This document shows positions 25,526 to 33,100 of a DNA stretch of 34,841 bases, piece by piece. The DNA is from Chitinophaga pinensis. GTDB lineage: Bacteria > Bacteroidota > Bacteroidia > Chitinophagales > Chitinophagaceae. The stretch lies in contig CAMCMP010000031.1 in assembly GCA_945876095.1 (NCBI GenBank), positions 1 to 34,841 on the forward strand. The letters run 5' to 3'. Numbering within the stretch: position 1 is the first letter of the stretch; each line of letters opens with the position of its first letter. The notes beneath the pieces were generated by a model that searched no databases, was not told the DNA's origin, and worked only from the letters and a program-made list of their open reading frames with translations. A program made the position numbers and the translations under genes.

Positions 25526-25576
25526 TTTGACTCATTTAAATCAAATATAAGTCAAAATAGTCGATTTTTGACTTAT
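25525..25576 (-). promoter_or_regulatory. Promoter and predicted operators of the second fic gene
   Basis: The motif TTTTGACTyAT occurs at 25525-25535 and 25566-25576, and inverted at 25547-25557. A perfect -7 box (minus strand TATATTTG, 25542-25549) overlaps the middle copy and the first copy touches the start codon, giving a ~12-nt leader. First and middle copies are 22 bp apart, as at the other fic gene. The winged helix of the product is the likely binder (inference). Confidence 0.58.
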
Positions 25577-25683
25577 GTTGTAAAAATAGGTGTCAAATAG
25601 TATGAAATTTGAATCATATGCAGTTAATGCAAGATTTTATGCTTTCGGTCAAAATAGACCTAGGATCCTCAACGAATTCGTCC

Positions 25684-25783
25684 CAGGCGCAGGACTCCGT
25701 CCTGTGTCTATTTGTTATTAATCTTTCGTTATCAAAAAATGTAACCAATTTCTTGAGAGCTAGGCTAATGGAATCACTAGTAA
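25684..25783 (+). repeat. BIME-like element, copy E (left portion only)
   Basis: It starts CAGGCGCAGGACTCCGTCC with an intact REP hairpin and runs through the conserved interior to CACTAGTAAC. There it stops, and the ~76-bp dispersed repeat begins at once. The right arm is missing. The stretch 25577-25683 holds nothing recognisable. Confidence 0.82.
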
Positions 25784-25858
25784 CCCCTTTTTCTCAATTT
25801 TTGTACCCTAATTGTTACATGAGGTGAATATAAAATCCTCTTAGGTTCTTCAAATCTT
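25783..25858 (+). repeat. ~76-bp dispersed repeat, copy 2 (between BIME-like copies E and F)
   Basis: It matches the sequence at 21548-21625 at most positions, with small length differences. It begins at the break point of copy E and ends 11 bp before copy F. Confidence 0.7.
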
Positions 25859-25869
25859 AATATGAGGCA

Positions 25870-26003
25870 TTCAGGCGCAGAACTCCGTCCTGTGTCTTTT
25901 TGTTATTAATGTTTCGTGAACAAAAAATGTAACCAATGTTTTGAGATTAGGATAATCAACGCAGTAGTAACTTCGCAGACACAGGACGGAGTCCTGCGCC
26001 TGA
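25870..26003 (+). repeat. BIME-like inverted-repeat element, copy F (complete)
   Basis: A 134-bp element beginning TTCAGGCGCAGAACTCCGTCC and ending with GGACGGAGTCCTGCGCCTGA, with both REP hairpins and the conserved interior. Its right end interrupts the reading frame of a secreted-protein gene on the minus strand. Confidence 0.88.
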
Positions 26004-26093
26004 GGGATTCGTATTTACAAGTGTCTTTTGTGCAGTTGTTTTAAAAACTGTAATGCTTAATAGGAATAAAATAATGATAAATTTATTTTTCAT
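25956..26093 (-). pseudogene. N-terminal fragment of a secreted protein, truncated by BIME-like copy F
   Basis: The frame starts 5 nt after the FISUMP gene stop with MKNKFIIILFLLSITVFKTT and continues AQKTLVNTNP, a typical Bacteroidota signal peptide with cleavage near TTAQ. At 26003 it enters the repeat element, reads about 15 codons of it (SGAGLRPVSAKLLLR) and stops, giving 45 aa. The mature part of the protein is missing. It was probably the next gene of the surface-protein operon. Confidence 0.72.
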
Positions 26094-26098
26094 AATTA

Positions 26099-27103
26099 TT
26101 AATAAACTTTTATACAACGAACAGCCAAACCTGAAGCTCTGGCCTCATCATTTCCGACATTATTATGAAAAGGAGAGGTAGTTGTATATATAATAAGGCA
26201 ATTAGTTGTAGATCCTTGGACTCCAGCACCTCCAGCAGTCCAATAACGACCTGTTGTTGGAGTTTGTAAAACACCATCAGATCTTCTAAAAGGACTAGCT
26301 GTCAATTTCAATGAACCAAAGGGCCCTAGGCCAGTAGAGACCCAACTGGTAGCTTCAGCCTGTACTTCTTGTTTGGTTGGTACCCTAAATCCAACTGGGC
26401 ATGGGTTATTTGTTCCATTTCCACTTGATCCGACCCACAAACCATCATTAGCAGTTGCCCTCCAATTTAAACCCTTATTAATTTCTGTTGTAATAAATAA
26501 TCCTCCATTATTGGGCACATCCCCAGTGGACAGAGTAGGGGTTGTTCCTGACATTACAGGCCTGACAACTTGATGGCCATCTGATCCTCGTCCCCATTGA
26601 TATAAAAAACCATAACCTGCTGCATCATCCTTATTTACCGGTATAGCAGTTGCACCTAAATTAACCATCAACCAAGTTTTTCCGGTAGCAGTAGTGATTA
26701 TGGCATGTTGATATTCAATTACATTTCCATAAGTAATTCCAGCGCTATTTTTAGCATAAGCTAAAATATAATAAACCAGCCCAACAGATAAACTTCCTAT
26801 AGTTTTCGAAAATGTTCCAACTGGAGCACTTAAATCTGTCACAATGGTACCATCAGTAGTGGCAGTATTATAGTCCTTTATACTCGTTCCCCATATAACA
26901 CCAGTTTCTGTAACTGGTGTTTGACCATTATTTAAAATCTGTACACTTACATTTGCAGAACTAATATCGACCAATGTTGCACTTAATGTGAAAACTTGAG
27001 GGAAATCACTTTTGCCGAGAATCTTCGGCATTCCTGGAACTTGCCCATTTGCAAATTCAGATAGAAATAATAAAAATAAAATACTTAAATATTTGACTTT
27101 CAT
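26099..27103 (-). CDS. Secreted protein with Fn3-like segment and FISUMP domain
   Basis: The 334-aa product starts at MKVKYLSILFLLFLSEFANG, a signal peptide. An earlier in-frame ATG (27145) lies inside the upstream gene and is rejected. Residues ~30-135 form a fibronectin-III-like Bacteroidota repeat (VTETGVIWGTSIKDYN, VYYILAYAKNSAGITYG). The C-terminal half is a FISUMP (Fibrobacter succinogenes major paralogous) domain: TGKTWLMVNLGA, YGFLYQWGRGSDGHQ, PCPVGFRVPTKQE, GRYWTAG, and the end GLAVRCIKVY. Such domains occur in cell-surface proteins; the exact role is unknown. The ATG is 4 nt past the stop of the giant repeat protein, so the two are co-transcribed and probably co-translated. Confidence 0.9.
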   Translation of the reverse strand: MKVKYLSILFLLFLSEFANGQVPGMPKILGKSDFPQVFTLSATLVDISSANVSVQILNNGQTPVTETGVIWGTSIKDYNTATTDGTIVTDLSAPVGTFSKTIGSLSVGLVYYILAYAKNSAGITYGNVIEYQHAIITTATGKTWLMVNLGATAIPVNKDDAAGYGFLYQWGRGSDGHQVVRPVMSGTTPTLSTGDVPNNGGLFITTEINKGLNWRATANDGLWVGSSGNGTNNPCPVGFRVPTKQEVQAEATSWVSTGLGPFGSLKLTASPFRRSDGVLQTPTTGRYWTAGGAGVQGSTTNCLIIYTTTSPFHNNVGNDEARASGLAVRCIKVY

Positions 27104-27107
27104 AATT

Positions 27108-30100
27108 TTATTGTGCTGAAACCATTGAATAATAGACCGTACCACCCATTACAACAAAAGTGTACACCGTATGTTTTCCTGAAACCGTTGCATAATTACC
27201 CAAAGAAACATAAGAAAATCCACCTCCACTTGGATTGAGCGTACCACTAGTCCCTCCTTGTACAGCTAATGTATACGTTCCACCATTTTTCATACCATTT
27301 AGTGTAAAAATACCTGCACTAGCTGAAGTATAAGCTAAATTACTTTGAGAAAAATCTATACTAGTTCCAGATGTTCCAGAGGCTGGTGCACCAGTAACTG
27401 CTTTTGAAAAATCCGCAGAAGTTCCTGAAAAGTTTCCTGTTGCAGTAACCGTACCAACACTAATATTACTCGTCCATGTTGGCGTTAACGTACCCCCCGA
27501 AACCAATATTTGTCCACTTGTACCCGCAGCAGTAAATCCAGTTGTATTTGGAGCCGTTTGATATGGTATTGCACCTGCTACACCGCCACTAAGAGATGAG
27601 GCACTATTAGAGGTAGACCAAGCAACAGTTCCATCAGTAGCTGAAGCGGTTAGCACAGCACCAACTGTAGTTGGCGCTCCGTTAGTTACTTTCAGCGTTC
27701 CTACTGTTGTGGTTCCACTGAATGTTTTACTTCCTGCAAAAGTTTGTATACCTGTTGTTACAACTCCTCTATTTGTAGCAGAAGCATCTGGTAGATTATA
27801 GGTATGGGTAGCTGTACCACCTGATGTACTACTTGTTATTGCAAAATCAGTCCCTGAATTGGATGTTGCAAAATTATGCGTGGTTGCACTTTGTCCATTT
27901 AAAGCATATACTCCATTACTTCCCCAGGTAGCATTTCCATTGGCATCGCTTATTAAAACAGAACCATTAGCTATTGTTCCTCCTGTTACTTTTAAAGCTC
28001 CTGTCGTTAAAGAAGTTGCAGTAATTGTTCCAACGTTAAGATTAGTTGACCAATTTGCTGATCCGTTTGCATCACCACTGCTAGTTAATACAGCACCGGC
28101 TGTCTGATAGCCCGCCGACTTTACTTTTAACCCTGATTCCGCTGTAACATATCCCGATGCAATTAGTGTTACAAAATTTGTCGTGCCACCAGTAAAAGTT
28201 TTATTACCTGCAATACTTTGCGTCCCAGTGGACAATAAACCTCTTTTAGTATTTCCAGTAGTTCCATCAGCATCTGGAAGGTTAAAGGTATGCGTAGCTG
28301 TACCACCTGATACACTACTTGTTATTGCAAAATCAATCCCTGAATTGGATGTTGCAAAATTATGCGTGGTTGCACTTTGTCCATTTAAGGAAAATAAACC
28401 ATTACTACCCCAAGCAGGAACTCCTGCAATCGTTGTTACCAATACTTGACCAGTCGACCCAATAGACAATTTGCTTAATGTATTAGCATCACTAGCATAA
28501 AGTATATCACCTTTAGCATAAGTACTTTGTCCAGTGCCGCCATTAGCAAAACTCAATGGCGTTGTTAAAGTTAATGTTCCAGATAATGTTGCATTAGTTA
28601 ATGTTGGATTATTTGAAAACACTAAAGATCCTGTCCCTACGTCATTTGTAACTGCAGTAGCTAAATTTGTACTTGTTGGTGAAGCTAAAAATGATGCAAC
28701 ACCTGTACCTAATGTTAAAGCATCTTGCTTTGAATTAAGTGCTGCATATTGTTCGTAACTTAATAAACCTGCTGTAGTTCCCGTTACACCTGCGTAAGGA
28801 ATATTTAAAGTATGAATAGTTCCACTTGAAGTAAACGATGGTGAAGTACTTGATGGAGAGGTCGTCGTTGAAAATGTTTGTCCAGCTGCAGTAATGCCAT
28901 TCAACGTATATAAACCATTACTGCTCCATACTGCATTTCCTGTTCCATCTGTTGTTAATACTGCATTAGTAGTTGTATAACTTCCTCCTGTAACTTTTAA
29001 TGTATTAGTTACAACAGAAGTAGCTGTTAATGTTCCTGTATTGATCGAAGTGGATGTTATTGCGCCTGCAGCAAAATTACCACTGCCATCTCTTTTTACA
29101 ATTGTGTTGGGTGTATTAACTGATGTTGCTGAGTTAACCGATGATGCTATTGAAGTAATCGTTGATGATAATACGCCTCCTACACTATTTACGGTAGGCA
29201 ATGCTGCCGTACCTCCTAAATCATTGGTTAGTTGAACTATTCCCTTTGTAGTTGATGTTGCATCGGTTGCTGATATCGTTGCTGTTGTTGTTCCTGATAC
29301 TATGTTTATACCTGCACCTGCTGTTAATGCGCCTTGTTTTCCACTAAGTTCCTGATATTGATTGTAACTTAACAAACCTGCTTCAGTTCCCGTTACACCT
29401 GCGTAAGGAATATTTAAAGTATGAACAGTTCCACTTGAAGTAAACGATGGTTTAGTACTTGTTAGATTGGTTGTTGTTGAAAATGTTTGTCCAGCTGCAG
29501 TAATACCATTTAATGTATATAATCCACTACTTCCCCAAGTTGCATTACCATTACCATCACTTGTTAAAACCGCACCCGTTGTGGTATAACTACCTGCAGT
29601 AACATTTAACGTATTTGTTGCAACAGAAGTAGCTGTTAATGTTCCTGTATTTATTGATGTAGATGTTATTGCGCCTGCAGCAAAATTACCACTACCATCT
29701 CTTCTAACAATTGTGTTGGGTGTATTAGTAGAAGTTGCAGAGAGTACATTTGATGCTACTGAAGTAATGGTCGATGATAACACTCCTCCTACACTATTCA
29801 CTGTTGTTACACCTGTACTTGTTATTCCAACATCTCCTGTCACATATACGTCTTGAGCTGTATTTGAATAGTTTCCTACAATGATTTTATTAGTACCTAA
29901 TGGTGCGCCAATTGCTGAAGCGCCTACAACAACTTCTTCAAGACTTGTTATTCTTCCTTTAGCATCTACCGTTATTTTTGGAATAACACTACTACTACCA
30001 TAAGTGCCACTTGCAACTCCGCTGTTTGCTAAAGTAGTTGCTAAACTTAAATTTGCAGTACCGTCAAAATTTCCTGTAGAGGTTACATCTCCAGTAGTTG

Positions 30101-33100
30101 ATATGGTTCTAGGAGTAGTTAATCCACTCGCTGTACCACTTAATGTACCAGTAAATAATGTTGATGTTACTGAACTAAGTCCTGTAACATTTGTATAGGT
30201 GCCTCCTAAACTCATCACTGTTGATCCAAGCGTAACTGAACTGTTAGCAAGCTGTTGATTGGTAATGCCTGCAGTAGTTGATAAATTACCAGATGTAATT
30301 CCAGTAGCTGATATCGTTCCTCCTGTTATAGATATACCTGACCCTGCAGTTAAGGCTCCTTGTTTTGCATTAAGTGCTGCATATTCTGAGTTACTTAACA
30401 AACCTGCTGTTGTTCCTGTTACTGTTGCGGATGGAATATTTAATGTATGAACCGTTCCACTTGATGTAAAAGATGGTGTCGTACTTGTTGCCGCAGTTGT
30501 TGTTGAAAATGTTTGCGCGGCTGCAGTAATTCCATTTAGTGTATATAAACCACTACTGTTCCATACTGCATTTCCTGTTCCATCTGTGGTTAATACCGCA
30601 CCAGTTGCTGTATAACTACCACCTGTAACTTTTAATGTATTCGTTACAACAGCTGTAGCTGTTAAGGTTCCGGTAGTTAATGAAGTGGATGAGATATTTC
30701 CTGACGATACAACTGATGTAGCAGTTATTGCGCCTGCTGCAAATCCACCACTGCCATCTCTTTTTACAATTGTATTTGCAGTATTAGAGGATGTAGCAGA
30801 GAGTACATTTGATGCTACTGTAGTAATAGTGGATGAACTTACACCTCCTACACTATTTACGGTAGGCAATGCTGCAGTACCTCCTAAATCATTGGTTAGT
30901 TGAACAATTCCCTTTGCAGTTGAAGTTGCATCGGTAGCTGATATTGTACCGGATGCTATGGTTATACCAGCACCCGCTGTTAAGGCTCCTTGCTTCGCAC
31001 TAAATGCTATATAATCTGAACTCGTTAATAACCCTGTAACTGTATTTGTTGCACTTGGGATATTAGTAGTAGTTGCACTTGTAATTCTTCCTTTACTATC
31101 TACTGTAATTGTTGGAACACTTGTAGATGTGTAAGTAGATGATCCATATGTATTTGCTGTTACTCCAGTATTTGTAAGTGTTCCTACACCAGTTACATTT
31201 ACTGTCCCATTAAAACTAGTCGAATAAGTAATATCACCTGTAATGCCTATGGTTCGAGCCGTTGTTAATCCACTCGCTGTTCCACTTAAGGTTCCTGTAA
31301 TGGTTCCTGTAGAAAAATCACCATTCACATCTCGCTTAACAATCGTGTTTGCAGTATTTAATGATGTGGCTGAAAGCACTGACGATGCTACCGTAGTGAT
31401 AGTCGATGATGAAACACCTCCCACACTATTTACGGTAGGTAATGCTGCAGTGCCTCCCAAATCATTGGTTAGTTGTATAATTCCTTTAGTGCTTGATGTT
31501 GCATCTGATGCCCCAGAGCCACTTACCAATCTTGCAACGAAAGCAGTTGTTGCAATTTGTGTTGAATTTGATCCAGGTTCAGCCGTTATTGCTGTTGGTG
31601 TCCCTGTTAATGCAGGACTTGTAGATAATACCACCGATCCAGTTCCTGTTGATGTATATGTTCCAGTACCACCACTTGCAATAGCTAATGGATTAGTTAA
31701 AGTCAATGAAGTCGCTGTTATTGTTCCAGCTGTTAATGAAGTGGATGAGATATTTCCTGAGGAAACAACCGAAGTAGCTGTAATTGCTCCTGCAGCAAAA
31801 TCACCATTACCATCTCTTTTTACAATCGTATTTGCAGTATTTGATGATGTAGCTGAGAGTACATTTGACGCAACAGTTGTAATAGTAGAGGATGAAACTC
31901 CTCCTACACTATTCACCGTTGCAGCAGCAGTCACGTCTGCTGATCCATTAAATGTTGGACTTGTATAAGATACATCTCCTGTTGTAGATATGGTTCTTCC
32001 CGTAGTTAACGTGTTTGCATTAGATGCAGTACCACTTAATGTTCCTGTAATAGTACCGGTTGAAAAATCTCCACTCCCATCTCTTTTTACAATCGTATTT
32101 GCAGTATTTGATGATGTAGCTGAGAGTACATTTGATGCTACTGTAGTAATTGTAGATGACACTACGCCTCCAACACTATTTACAGTAGGCAATGCTGCAG
32201 TACCTCCTAAATCATTGGTTAGTTTTATTATTCCTTTCACACTAGATGTTGCATCTACTGCAGCGGATCCTCCCACTGCTGAAGAAACTTCATCAATAGT
32301 AGCCAGTCTTCCACTTGTAGGAAATGTTACGTTTGTATTATCAGTAGTAGTTATAGTAGTTGTAAAATTCCCTGAGGTAATAAAATTACCAGCAGTTGTT
32401 AGTGCTCCACCTAGTACAATGGATTTGCCACCAATACCAACTACTGTTGGCGAACCCGCAGACCCTCCTAAATCTCCTGTTAATTGAACCTTACCTTTTG
32501 TATTAACATCCGCATCTGGCGTAGCACTACCGCCAACTGTTGCTTTTACAAAAGCAGTTGTAGCAATTTGTGTTGAGCTATTTGATGGATCAGCAGTTAC
32601 TGCTGTTGGTGTCCCAGTTAATGCAGGACTTGTAGATAATACTAATAACCCAGTACCTGTTGCAGTATTGGTTCCTGTACCACCACTTACAATACTTAAC
32701 GGCGTTGTTAAACTTAATGTACCTGATGATATTGCAGTAGCTGTAATGGTACCAGCAGCAAAATCACCACTACCATCTCTTTTTACAATCGTGTTTGCAG
32801 TATTTGTTGAAGTAGCGGAGAGTACATTCGATGCTACTGTTGTAATAGTGGATGAACTTACTCCTCCTACACTATTTACTGTTGGTAAGGCTGCTGTTCC
32901 ACCTAAATCATTCGTCAATTGTATAATGCCTTTTGCAGTTGAAGTTGCATCGGTTGCTGATATGGTTCCTGATGCTATGGTTATACCTGCACCCGCTGTT
33001 AAGGCTCCTTGCTTTGCATTAAGTACTGCATATTCTGCGTTACTTAATAATCCTGCTGTTGTTCCTGTTACTGATGCGGATGGTATGTTTAAGGTATGAA

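Noticed and set aside
21629..26003. CRISPR array
   Set aside because: The repeated units are ~134 bp with inverted-repeat ends at irregular spacing and separated by genes, not short regularly spaced direct repeats; no cas genes are present.
27104..27145. Longer start for the FISUMP protein at 27145
   Set aside because: The extra 14 residues overlap the end of the giant gene and push the signal peptide away from the N-terminus; the ATG at 27103 gives a normal signal peptide.
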